Positions 52,290 through 60,725 of a stretch of 64,000 bases of DNA are shown piece after piece (positions within the stretch are counted from its first letter, which is position 1; each line of letters opens with the position of its first letter). A program made the translations under genes and the position numbers. The notes beneath the pieces are model-generated. The model worked only from the letters and a program-made list of their open reading frames with translations. It was not told where the DNA came from and made no database searches. This DNA is from Vibrio cortegadensis (lineage in GTDB: Bacteria > Pseudomonadota > Gammaproteobacteria > Enterobacterales > Vibrionaceae). Where the stretch lies: positions 868,001 through 932,000 of the forward strand of contig NZ_AP025473.1 in NCBI RefSeq assembly GCF_024347395.1. The letters are read 5' to 3'.

Positions 52290-52994
52290 ATGTCCGTTCA
52301 AAAACTCGTTATCGTTGAAGATGATTTAAAACTTCAGTCAATGCTCAATGATTACTTTTTAAAACAAGGGTTTAACGTAATTACTGTGGGGGATGGAAAT
52401 GAAGCTCCGCAGGTTATCCTCAATGAAAATCCAGATCTTGTGTTACTCGACCTCATGTTGCCTGGCCAAGATGGACTGACAATTTGTAGACAGATCAGAA
52501 ATGACTATAGAGGTAAGATTTTGATGCTTACTGCAAGTGATGATGATTTTGATCATGTGGCCGCTCTAGAGACTGGAATGGATGATTTTGTGAGTAAACC
52601 GGTCAAGCCAAGGGTTCTCTTAGCTCGTATCCGTATGTTGTTACGTAGGGCAGAGAGTACTTCTGTGGTCGAAAACAAGAATGAATTACATTTTGGACAA
52701 CTGAAGTTAAATAAAGCGCATCGTAGTTGTGAACTTGGTGCTCAGAACATTGTGATGACAGACAGCGAATTTGACCTGCTACTTTTACTCGCATCATCAG
52801 CGGAAGAGGTGCTGTCTCGGGATGTGCTCACTAAGTTACTTAGAGGCATCGAGTATGATGGCATTGATAGAACCGTCGATAATAAGATCGTCGCTCTAAG
52901 AAAAAAGCTGGGTGATGTGAGTGTGCCACCAAGGAAAATCATCACTGTTCGCGGTAAAGGGTATCTGTTTATCCCTGATGCATGGGAAAACTAG
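52290..52994 (+). CDS. OmpR-family response regulator
   Basis: A 234-residue DNA-binding regulator. The receiver domain has IVEDDLKLQSMLNDYF, LVLLDLMLPGQDGLTICRQI with the phospho-acceptor Asp, and the Lys in DFVSKPVKPRVL. The winged-helix domain has FDLLLLLASSAEEVLSRDVL and RTVDNKIVALRKKLGDVSVP, ending KIITVRGKGYLF. It is RstA/PmrA-like in architecture. The ATG at 52290 follows AGAGA. The cognate kinase starts 33 bp downstream. Target genes probably include the envelope genes that follow (see findings). Confidence 0.9.
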   Translation: MSVQKLVIVEDDLKLQSMLNDYFLKQGFNVITVGDGNEAPQVILNENPDLVLLDLMLPGQDGLTICRQIRNDYRGKILMLTASDDDFDHVAALETGMDDFVSKPVKPRVLLARIRMLLRRAESTSVVENKNELHFGQLKLNKAHRSCELGAQNIVMTDSEFDLLLLLASSAEEVLSRDVLTKLLRGIEYDGIDRTVDNKIVALRKKLGDVSVPPRKIITVRGKGYLFIPDAWEN

Positions 52995-53027
52995 ATTCGA
53001 TAATGACAGTTATATGGTAGGGGTGAG

Positions 53028-54317
53028 ATGCGAAGAATATATTTAGAGTCATTCTTTGGGCTTATATTACTTTTTTTTATGAGTTTAGTGGGCTATGAAA
53101 TCGTTATTTATCAAATTAATACCGATTACGATTATATTTTACAAGAGTACGAAGCTGAGGCTTACCTAGACACCATTGATACAATATCTGATGGACAAGG
53201 AAAAGAAGCTGCGTTAGAAGCCCTGCATAACTTCACCAGTAAAACACGCCAAATACTGACCACTATACCTTCAGGTAGTGAGTCAAAAGAAGTTCGAGAT
53301 GGAATCGCTGCTCATGTGGATCAGCGATTTTATTATGATGATGAACGCATTTTATGGTTTACGATAAACAATAGTAATGACATCTATACAATGGATGTTG
53401 ATGCTGATGCACCGTTAATTCAGAAAATAGATTTTGATGACAATATCGTTTGGATATTTTTTATTTTTGGATTTGCTCTTTATTGCGTGCTTCTTATCTG
53501 GTTTTTAAGTCGCAGAATACGTGAATTAGAAAGAGTCACCTTGGCTTTTGCTGATGGTGATTTTAATGCGCGAGCACCTTTAAAAGGTTCAAAAAAAGTT
53601 GGAACTTTAAATCAAAGCTTTAACCACATGGCTGATAAAATTTCAGGTTTGATTACCAGTAACCGAGCGTTAACTAATGCGGTTGCACATGAGCTAAGAA
53701 CCCCTATTTTTAGAGTGCAGTGGCAGGCTGAAATATTATCTGATACGAATTTGGATAAAGAACAGCAGAAGACGATTGCAAGCATCATTGAAGATACAGA
53801 AGAGATGGAGGCGATGGTTGATGAACTTCTGTATTATGCTCGTGTCGAGAGGCCAGATACAGATTTAAATCTACAGTCGATTTCAATCAATGAATGGATA
53901 ACAGATCAAATTATTCGTTGGAGGAAAGATACAAAGATCAATATTAAGTCGGATTTGTTTGCGGTCGAAACTTACCTTACAGCAGACTCACATTTACTGA
54001 AAAGAGCGTTGGACAATTTAGTTAGAAATGGCTGTAAATTCGCACAGCAGAACATACATCTTGTTCTATCAAAAGATGAGGGCTATATCTGTATTGAAGT
54101 TCATGATGACGGTGAAGGAGTCAATGAGAAGCACTGGCCATATTTGTTTGATGCATTTTATAGTGCAGATTCAGCTCGAAACAAAAAGAAATCAGGGCAT
54201 GGTTTAGGGCTGGCGATAGTCAAGCAAATTACCGATCGTCACCGCGGAAAAGTGAGCATTTCCCACAGTTATTTAGGCGGAGCTTGTTTTGTTGTAAAAA
54301 TACCAAACGATGTTTGA
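53028..54317 (+). CDS. Sensor histidine kinase, partner of the OmpR-type regulator
   Basis: A 429-residue inner-membrane kinase with TM1 (FFGLILLFFMSLVGYEIVIY), a 120-residue acidic periplasmic sensor region, TM2 (IVWIFFIFGFALYCVLLIWF), HAMP (LAFADGDFNARAPLKGSKKV), HisKA with VAHELRTPIFRVQWQAEIL, and an HATPase domain (LVRNGCKFA, VHDDGEGV, GHGLGLAIVKQI). The acidic periplasmic domain is of the RstB/PhoQ sort that could sense cations or cationic peptides, an inference from composition. It ends at a strong terminator. Confidence 0.9.
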   Translation: MRRIYLESFFGLILLFFMSLVGYEIVIYQINTDYDYILQEYEAEAYLDTIDTISDGQGKEAALEALHNFTSKTRQILTTIPSGSESKEVRDGIAAHVDQRFYYDDERILWFTINNSNDIYTMDVDADAPLIQKIDFDDNIVWIFFIFGFALYCVLLIWFLSRRIRELERVTLAFADGDFNARAPLKGSKKVGTLNQSFNHMADKISGLITSNRALTNAVAHELRTPIFRVQWQAEILSDTNLDKEQQKTIASIIEDTEEMEAMVDELLYYARVERPDTDLNLQSISINEWITDQIIRWRKDTKINIKSDLFAVETYLTADSHLLKRALDNLVRNGCKFAQQNIHLVLSKDEGYICIEVHDDGEGVNEKHWPYLFDAFYSADSARNKKKSGHGLGLAIVKQITDRHRGKVSISHSYLGGACFVVKIPNDV

Positions 54318-54361
54318 TTAATCTTTATAGTCAGATAATTAACGGTGTTCTATAAAAATAT

Positions 54362-54387
54362 AGCGGTGCATTTGCACCGCTTTTTTT
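54362..54387 (+). terminator. Terminator after the sensor kinase
   Basis: A perfect 9-bp stem AGCGGTGCA/TGCACCGCT, TT loop, then T7. It separates the two-component operon from the following lipoprotein gene. Confidence 0.9.
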
Positions 54388-54390
54388 GTG

Positions 54391-54428
54391 TCTGACAGAG
54401 TATGACAAAAGCGAGACAAATTAGGACA
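54391..54428 (+). promoter_or_regulatory. Phased GACA repeat array upstream of the lipoprotein gene
   Basis: GACA occurs at 54394, 54404, 54415 and 54425, spacings of 10, 11 and 10 bp, within TCTGACA, TATGACA, GAGACA and AGGACA. Direct repeats at one helical turn are the normal target format of OmpR/PhoB-type regulators. The array lies 63-100 bp before the gene, immediately after the kinase terminator. Confidence 0.55.
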
Positions 54429-54490
54429 GTCATATCCAATAAAACGCTGTACATTTACGTTACTTTAAATTTAATCAATAAGGTACCGTT

Positions 54491-54883
54491 ATGAAAAAAA
54501 TTATCTGGTTACTCGCAGTGACAAGCACTCTATCAGCGTGCGCTTACAACCAAAAACCTGTCGTAGATATGACAGGTGTCGATGCAAATCAATATGACCA
54601 AGATTTCAAGTATTGCCAGTCTTATGCAGAGCAAGTTGATAAAGCAGAAGCGGCTAAAACGGAAGCGAAGAATAGCGCAGTGACAGGAGCAGTAGTGGGT
54701 GCTCTTGTCGGTGTACTTGAAGATGGTGTCGGTGGGGCAGCTGTTGGTGCCGTTGCCGGAGGTGCTGTTGGTGCCGGAGCAGGAGCAGCAACCGGAGCAA
54801 ATGATGCGACCGCAGTGCAAAGCAAAGTGTTAAGACGTTGTTTAGTGAAGAAAGGATACACCGTATATGATGCGGAAGATTAA
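54491..54883 (+). CDS. Glycine-zipper lipoprotein
   Basis: A 130-residue lipoprotein with lipobox LSAC (STLSACAYNQKP). The middle is a long glycine-zipper helix pair (AVTGAVVGALVGVLEDGVGG, AAVGAVAGGAVGAGAGAATG) like those of SlyB/OmpA-like membrane-integrity proteins, and the C-terminus has a short conserved tail (RRCLVKKGYTVYDAED). It probably sits in the outer or inner membrane. It starts right after the phased GACA array, so control by the upstream two-component system is likely. Function unknown. Confidence 0.82.
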   Translation: MKKIIWLLAVTSTLSACAYNQKPVVDMTGVDANQYDQDFKYCQSYAEQVDKAEAAKTEAKNSAVTGAVVGALVGVLEDGVGGAAVGAVAGGAVGAGAGAATGANDATAVQSKVLRRCLVKKGYTVYDAED

Positions 54884-55040
54884 GCAACTAATTTAATAAT
54901 ATTGAATTGAATTTAGGAATTGATGGACTATATTTTTCCTAATTTATAAAAAGTAAGAGGAAATAACTCAGTTGTACACATAAAATTCACGCGTACAAGA
55001 TTAGTATGACCTCGAAATGATTTTCATATTTGGATGTATT

Positions 55041-55397
55041 ATGAAACCAGGTAAAACCGGAATTGCTAGAATATATGATGCAACCGGATATTCAATGAAA
55101 GGTTTAAAAGCGGCATGGATAAATGAAGCCGCATTCCGACAAGAAGTGGTGCTTTGCTTTTTATTAACAATAGCTACATTTGTTTTTACAATTACCGACG
55201 TAGAAAGGGTTGTATTAATTGGTAGCTTAGTTTTAATCCTATTAGCCGAGTTACTTAACTCTGCAATAGAAGCTGTGGTTGACAGAATTGGGTCTGAATG
55301 GCACGAGTTGAGTGGCCGAGCAAAAGATATAGGCTCAGCCGCAGTATTTGTTTCGCTTGTTTTTGCCGCTTTAACATGGGCTATTATCCTGCTTTAA
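55041..55397 (+). CDS. dgkA: Diacylglycerol kinase
   Basis: A 118-residue trimeric integral-membrane kinase that phosphorylates diacylglycerol to phosphatidic acid. Typical features are GLKAAWINEAAFRQEVVLC at the surface helix and the active-site helix LLAELLNSAIEAVVDRIGSE followed by HELSGRAKDIGSAAV. The ATG at 55041 gives the standard length; an upstream ATG adds eight residues. It is followed after 17 bp by eptA: transfer of phosphoethanolamine from PE by EptA releases diacylglycerol, which DgkA recycles. Confidence 0.93.
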   Translation: MKPGKTGIARIYDATGYSMKGLKAAWINEAAFRQEVVLCFLLTIATFVFTITDVERVVLIGSLVLILLAELLNSAIEAVVDRIGSEWHELSGRAKDIGSAAVFVSLVFAALTWAIILL

Positions 55398-55414
55398 CCT
55401 CTATTGGTAATAAA

Positions 55415-57064
55415 ATGAATTATTTAATTAAGCCTCTCTTTAAAAGAAAGGTTTCATATACTTGTGTCACCTTTATACTCGCTTTGTATTTTGCGGTAGT
55501 GGTTAATATCCCTGTTTACAGCGAGCTTAGTTCAATATTGAATGATATCAATGGCGTTAAAGTCGGGTTTGTAATATCAATCCCAATTTTCTTTTTGGCA
55601 GCATTGAATCTAATTTTCAATCTGTTTAGTTGGCCGATGATTACAAAGCCATTTTTTGTAATAGTCTTAATTTTATCTAGTGTCGTAAGTTATGCGGGTT
55701 ATAACTATGGAACTCTGTTTGACTATAATATGATCGCAAACGTTATAGAAACAGATACCAGTGAAGCCGGCTCTTATTTGAGTGTTTACTCCGTTGTGTG
55801 GACTCTCTTAATGGGTGTAGTGCCCGCTTTAATGCTAATGATGACGAAGCTGAGTGCGAACCAAAATATCATCAAAATGGTTTTATCTAAACTCGGTTCG
55901 ATGTTAGCTTCCGTTATAGTGATTGCTTTAATTGCAATGATGTATTATCAAGATTATGCATCAGTAGGCAGAAATAATAGCGCACTTAAAAAAGCAATCA
56001 TTCCAACTCAGTTTATATACAGCGCGACAGGCTTTATTAAGGATAAATACTTCACAACGCCACTTGAATATCAATATATTGGGACAGATGCAAAACAAAG
56101 TGATGAAGCTCTACAGGATTCAAAATCTAAGCCCACTCTGCTTGTATTTGTGGTCGGCGAAACTGCTCGTTCACAAAATTATGAATTAAACGGTTACTCT
56201 AAACCTACGAATGCGTTTACTCGCGATTTAGATGTGGTTTCATTTCAAAATGTTAGCTCTTGTGGAACCGCAACCGCCGTTTCTGTTCCATGTATGTTCT
56301 CTTCATTAACTAGAAATAATTTCGACCGTAAGGTTGCCGATAATCAAGATAACTTACTCGATATTTTAAATAGAGCGAAGGTGTCAGTGCTTTGGAAAGA
56401 GAATGATGGTGGGGATAAAAATGTCGCCGAACGCATTACAAAAAAAGTGGTAGATCGTAGTGAAGTGAATGAACTCTGTGATGGGAGTACATGCTATGAC
56501 ATGGCTCTGTTAGAAGGCTTTGAGCAAGATGTCGAGTCATTAGATGGTAATAGAATGATTGCATTGCACTTAATTGGCAGTCATGGACCAACGTATTATA
56601 AGCGTTACCCTAAAGAGGCGAGGAAATTCTTACCCGATTGCCCACGAAGCGATATTGAGAACTGCAGCGTTGAAGAGATAGTTAACACATATGACAATAC
56701 GATTCTTTACACTGACTATGTCATCAGCCAAGCGATACAAAAGCTAAAAGATCTGAATGATAAATATAATACCGCGCTGGTATATATTTCTGACCATGGT
56801 GAATCTCTTGGAGAAAACGGTATGTTCTTACATGGAATGCCGTATGGATTAGCTCCAGAATATCAAACCAAAGTTCCCCTGATGCTTTGGATGTCTGATG
56901 GTTTCAAGCAGACTAAAAAGATCAACACTTCGTGCATTAAAGGTGAAGCGAGCAGTAACAAGTATTCTCAGGATAATATATTTCATTCTATTCTTGGTGT
57001 AATGGATGTAAATACTAATATCTATAATGAAAACATGGATATATTCAACTCCTGCAGAAGTTAA
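55415..57064 (+). CDS. eptA: Lipid A phosphoethanolamine transferase
   Basis: A 549-residue inner-membrane enzyme that adds phosphoethanolamine to lipid A phosphates and so lowers binding of polymyxin and host peptides. Five N-terminal TM helices are followed by a periplasmic alkaline-phosphatase-like domain: VVGETARSQNYELNGYSKPT (Zn ligand Glu), the Thr nucleophile in SSCGTATAVSVPCMFS, IGSHGPTYYKRYP and ISDHGESLGENGMFLHGMPY. Cys pairs for disulfides are present. It is preceded by dgkA and followed after 21 bp by an LTA-synthase-like gene. Longer frames overlapping dgkA are not real starts. Confidence 0.93.
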   Translation: MNYLIKPLFKRKVSYTCVTFILALYFAVVVNIPVYSELSSILNDINGVKVGFVISIPIFFLAALNLIFNLFSWPMITKPFFVIVLILSSVVSYAGYNYGTLFDYNMIANVIETDTSEAGSYLSVYSVVWTLLMGVVPALMLMMTKLSANQNIIKMVLSKLGSMLASVIVIALIAMMYYQDYASVGRNNSALKKAIIPTQFIYSATGFIKDKYFTTPLEYQYIGTDAKQSDEALQDSKSKPTLLVFVVGETARSQNYELNGYSKPTNAFTRDLDVVSFQNVSSCGTATAVSVPCMFSSLTRNNFDRKVADNQDNLLDILNRAKVSVLWKENDGGDKNVAERITKKVVDRSEVNELCDGSTCYDMALLEGFEQDVESLDGNRMIALHLIGSHGPTYYKRYPKEARKFLPDCPRSDIENCSVEEIVNTYDNTILYTDYVISQAIQKLKDLNDKYNTALVYISDHGESLGENGMFLHGMPYGLAPEYQTKVPLMLWMSDGFKQTKKINTSCIKGEASSNKYSQDNIFHSILGVMDVNTNIYNENMDIFNSCRS

Positions 57065-57085
57065 CTTATTATTCAAGGGTGTAGT

Positions 57086-59059
57086 ATGAAAAAGCTTGGT
57101 TTTTATGGATTGAAACCAGTAGTGATGTTTAGTGCCTTAACTTTACTAATATTAACTACAAGTCGATTTTTGCTTTCTCTATGGCTCAATGAAAGAGTGA
57201 CAGACTCTTCGGGCTGGTTTTTTATTCTATTACAAGGTGTAAGAGTTGATATAGCTAGTATATGCTGGTTTTTTTTAATTCCGGCATTGCTTGCTGCTCT
57301 TCTACCTACAGAAAAAGCTGTAGGTAGAGTATGGGTTTATGTTCAGAGAATTTGGCTCGTAATAGGGCTTTGGATCTTTGTTTATATGGAACTTGCTACC
57401 GTTCCATTTATCCTAGAATACGACTTAAGGCCAAATAGGTTATTCATTGAATACTTAGTTTATCCAAAAGAAGTGTTTGGAATGCTCTTTACTGGCTATA
57501 AAACAGAATTATTTATTGGGCTAGTTGGGTCGTTAATAACTTTTTATTATGGTTGGAAATTTAGTGGTTATGCGACGAAAAACATTACCATGCCAAAGTT
57601 ACATATAAGAATCATTATGGCGGTTTTAGTTGTACTTGTTGGTGTTGGGGGAGCTCGTTCATCTCTCGGTCATCGTCCAATAAACCCTGCAGCGGTGTCT
57701 TTCTCTACCGATCCATTAATGAATGATTTAGTTTTGAATTCTGCGTACTCGGTCATTTTCGCCTTAAAAAATATGGGCTCAGAAAAAAATGCAACCTCTA
57801 TGTATGGCATGATGGCTAAGGATAGAATAGTAGACTTAGTGAGAGAATCTTCAGCTATATCTGGACGTTTTTTGAATGAAACTACAACATTAAATTATAA
57901 TTCATCGAGTTATGAAGGGCCAAAAAAAAATTTGGTTATCTTGTTGCAAGAAAGCTTGGGGGCGAGATTTGTCGGTGGATTGGGTGGCTTACCTTTAACC
58001 CCTAATTTGGATGTATTAATTAAGGAAGGTTGGAGTTTTAACCAGATGTACGCAACCGGTACTCGCTCTGTTAGAGGTATTGAAGCGATGACAACGGGGT
58101 TTCCGCCAACGCCATCTCGTGCAGTCGTTAAGCTAAGCAAAAGCCAGAATGGATTTTTTAATATAGCAGCTTTACTTTCTGATTATGGCTATATGACTCA
58201 ATTCATATATGGTGGAGAAAGTCACTTTGATAATATGAAAAGCTTTTTTCTAGGTAATGGTTTTCAAAATATCGTTGATGAGAGTGATTATAAACAACCG
58301 ATATTTACTGGTTCATGGGGGGTGTCTGATGAAGATTTGTACAACATGGCAGACCAACAATTTACGAAAATGAACAAGGAAGATAGACCTTTTTTCAGCT
58401 TAGTTTTCACTTCATCAAATCATAGTCCGTTTGAATACCCTGATGGGAAAATTGAGCAATACGATGCTGAGAAACATACTCGTAATAACACTGTTAAATA
58501 TTCAGATTATGCACTTGGTAAGTTTTTCGAAAAAGCTAAACAATCTGAGTATTGGGATAATACGATTTTTGTGGTTATTGCTGACCATGATTCAAGAGTA
58601 AGCGCGACAGATTTGATTCCTGTCGACAGATTCCATATCCCAGCAGTGATCGTGGGGAAAGATATTCAACCACGAAATGATGATCGCTTGGCGAGCAATA
58701 TAGATATGCCTTCAACACTGATGTCTTTGATTGGAGTTTCATCAGTTTCACCTATGCTTGGACACGATTTAACGAAACCACTATTGAAAGAAGATGAACG
58801 AGCAATGATGCAGTTTGCGAATAACTTTGGTTATCTTACTAGAGACAATTTAGTTGTATTGACACCGGGTAATACACCTTATGCTTACTCATATGACTTC
58901 GACAAAAAAACTCAGCAACCGATGGAAGTTAATTCTGAAGTCATTGATATTGCAAAAGCTAACGCATTATGGGGGAGTTTGGCATACAATCAGAACCTAT
59001 ATACCATGCCAAAATCCTCTGAGATAAATAAGATTATATCTGAGTTTGAAAAACGATAA
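57086..59059 (+). CDS. LTA-synthase-family membrane sulfatase/phosphotransferase
   Basis: A 657-residue protein with five N-terminal TM helices and a periplasmic sulfatase-fold domain. Motifs: NLVILLQESLGARFVGGLGG (metal Glu), the Thr in MYATGTRSVRGIEAMTTGFP, FSLVFTSSNHSPFEYPDG and VVIADHDSRVSATDLIP. In Gram-negatives such proteins transfer phosphoglycerol or phosphoethanolamine to periplasmic or surface glycans. It is in line with dgkA and eptA and follows eptA closely, so a second envelope head-group transferase whose diacylglycerol by-product is also recycled by DgkA is the likely reading. Confidence 0.85.
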   Translation: MKKLGFYGLKPVVMFSALTLLILTTSRFLLSLWLNERVTDSSGWFFILLQGVRVDIASICWFFLIPALLAALLPTEKAVGRVWVYVQRIWLVIGLWIFVYMELATVPFILEYDLRPNRLFIEYLVYPKEVFGMLFTGYKTELFIGLVGSLITFYYGWKFSGYATKNITMPKLHIRIIMAVLVVLVGVGGARSSLGHRPINPAAVSFSTDPLMNDLVLNSAYSVIFALKNMGSEKNATSMYGMMAKDRIVDLVRESSAISGRFLNETTTLNYNSSSYEGPKKNLVILLQESLGARFVGGLGGLPLTPNLDVLIKEGWSFNQMYATGTRSVRGIEAMTTGFPPTPSRAVVKLSKSQNGFFNIAALLSDYGYMTQFIYGGESHFDNMKSFFLGNGFQNIVDESDYKQPIFTGSWGVSDEDLYNMADQQFTKMNKEDRPFFSLVFTSSNHSPFEYPDGKIEQYDAEKHTRNNTVKYSDYALGKFFEKAKQSEYWDNTIFVVIADHDSRVSATDLIPVDRFHIPAVIVGKDIQPRNDDRLASNIDMPSTLMSLIGVSSVSPMLGHDLTKPLLKEDERAMMQFANNFGYLTRDNLVVLTPGNTPYAYSYDFDKKTQQPMEVNSEVIDIAKANALWGSLAYNQNLYTMPKSSEINKIISEFEKR

Positions 59060-59115
59060 TTATTAGTACTTAAGCAAATGTTATTAATAAATATTCGATA
59101 GTGTTTGATTTCATT

Positions 59116-59155
59116 AAAAATCGCTACAGCTAAGTATTTAGTTGTAGCGATTTTT
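59116..59155. terminator. Bidirectional terminator between LTA-synthase-like and HD-GYP genes
   Basis: A stem AAAAATCGCTACA/TGTAGCGATTTTT, about 13 bp, between convergent genes. Confidence 0.85.
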
Positions 59156-59165
59156 ATTATCAAGA

Positions 59166-60335
59166 TTAAATTTTATTTGTGTTGATATGCTCAATCGCTT
59201 CACGGAAATTTAAGCCATATTCTTCCGCTCGAATGCATTTAACAATTTGTACATTTTCTTTTTCAGCTAGATCAACGCGAACCACATCACTGTATTTACG
59301 AGAGCTCAAGTCATAGAAGGTGTAGACTTTCGGCTTCGTTGAATCATCTATGTTGCGAGTGTCAACAATCGCAAGCTTGTCAGATGTTAATTCAACCATT
59401 GCACCAACAGGGTATGAGCCCACGCAATCAATGAATTTTTTAACTAACACTTCGTCTAGATCACCTTCAGCTGCCATTTTGCGCACAATAGTGAATGCTT
59501 TAGTATGAGTAAATCCTTGCTTATAGCAACGTGTTGCTGTTAATGCGTCAAATACGTCACAAATACCAATTATTCGGCCATTGAGTGGAATATCCTCTCC
59601 AGATAAACCGTATGGGTAGCCTTTACCATTGATTTTTTCATGGTGCAGAGCGGCAGTGCTTAGCGCTAGTTTGGATAACCCTGGTGTTTTTTCTAACCTA
59701 GTGATTGAGTGGTCGATATGTTTTTTCATAATATCGAACTCTGGATGAGTTAACCGCGCTGGCTTGTGCAGAATATTGTCTGGAATATCAATTTTACCGA
59801 CATCATGCAAAATTGCACCGACAGTCATGTGCTGAATAACTTCTTTCTTGAGATTGAGGTAACGAGCAAACATGGCCGTGAGAATAGCAACACCTAGCGA
59901 GTGCTCTAACAAATACTCATCTTTTTCACGAATATTCAGCATACAGCTGATAGCGTTAGGGTTTTTGAATAACATATCTATGGACTTATCAGTGGCTGCT
60001 TTCACAAGTTCCACATCAATTTGTAATCCGTTTTGTATGTTTTCAAAAACTTTTCTTTGTACAGATTTAGACTCGATAAAAAGCTCACTTGCTTCATCAA
60101 GATCTTCAAACGCACTCTTATGCTGTAAGTGTTTTATATGGTTTTCAGATTTAACGTATTTACGTTTTTCTGGATTAACCATGACACTTATTACGCCATT
60201 TTCTGCGAGCTTTTTAATGGTTGACTGTCTTTTTACCCAGTCGGGATCACGCAAACGCGAGTTACTTTTTTGTTGCGCGATTTCTACGATGTACATTCCA
60301 ATTTCTAGATCGGATAGATTTACTTCCTGAAGCAC
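59166..60335 (-). CDS. HD-GYP cyclic-di-GMP phosphodiesterase
   Basis: A 389-residue cytosolic enzyme. The N-terminal 120 residues match the DUF3391 domain (LSDLEIGMYIVEIAQ, ISVMVNPEKRKYVKSEN). The HD-GYP domain is complete: HSLGVAILTAMFARYL, ILHDVGKIDIPDNILHKPA, HHEKINGKGYPYGLSGEDIP and DVFDALTATRCYK, so hydrolysis of c-di-GMP is likely. The C-terminal part (YPVGAMVELTSDKLAIVDTR) is the usual extension. It stands alone, with a nested inverted repeat upstream. Confidence 0.92.
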   Translation of the reverse strand: MLQEVNLSDLEIGMYIVEIAQQKSNSRLRDPDWVKRQSTIKKLAENGVISVMVNPEKRKYVKSENHIKHLQHKSAFEDLDEASELFIESKSVQRKVFENIQNGLQIDVELVKAATDKSIDMLFKNPNAISCMLNIREKDEYLLEHSLGVAILTAMFARYLNLKKEVIQHMTVGAILHDVGKIDIPDNILHKPARLTHPEFDIMKKHIDHSITRLEKTPGLSKLALSTAALHHEKINGKGYPYGLSGEDIPLNGRIIGICDVFDALTATRCYKQGFTHTKAFTIVRKMAAEGDLDEVLVKKFIDCVGSYPVGAMVELTSDKLAIVDTRNIDDSTKPKVYTFYDLSSRKYSDVVRVDLAEKENVQIVKCIRAEEYGLNFREAIEHINTNKI

Positions 60336-60389
60336 CAGATTTGCTCCTTATTTATTCTTATAACTGGATAGAGCAATAATTCTACTATC

Positions 60390-60426
60390 TACCAAGATAG
60401 GGCAATTTTGCCCAGTAGTATTGGTA
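60390..60426. promoter_or_regulatory. Nested inverted repeat upstream of the HD-GYP gene
   Basis: GGGCAA-TT-TTGCCC (60400-60413) inside TACCAA...TTGGTA (60390-60395, 60421-60426), 55-90 bp before the HD-GYP start. Candidate operator. The rest of the 60336-60725 interval shows no gene. Confidence 0.45.
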
Positions 60427-60725
60427 TTAATTATATAAATTTTTAGTTATGTGCGAGCAATCTCGATATTGTATATAAGTTTCATCTAATGGAAAGTGCA
60501 AAAGCGCCTCACTAGCCGAATTTTTTGAACAAGTTACCCAAATATAGGGAACGAAGTTGATCCCTTGGCGTAATTATGAACATGAGCTGACGCTTTTCAT
60601 TTGTGCTGTTGTGTATCACTTTGTATCAGTATGTCGTACTAAGTGTCATGCCCAGAATTACAGTATTGATGTTGTTAAAGTGATTTCAAGTAAACACATC
60701 GTTTCTCGAAATAGGGCTTATTGCA

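Noticed and set aside
54533..54887. Three minus-strand frames opposite the glycine-zipper lipoprotein
   Set aside because: Ala/Pro-, Cys/Ser- and His/Leu-rich products are mirror images of the Gly/Ala-rich coding sequence; no start signals.
55298..55414. An early start for eptA that overlaps dgkA
   Set aside because: The extra 39 residues are the dgkA 3' end in another frame; the ATG at 55415 gives the proper membrane N-terminus.
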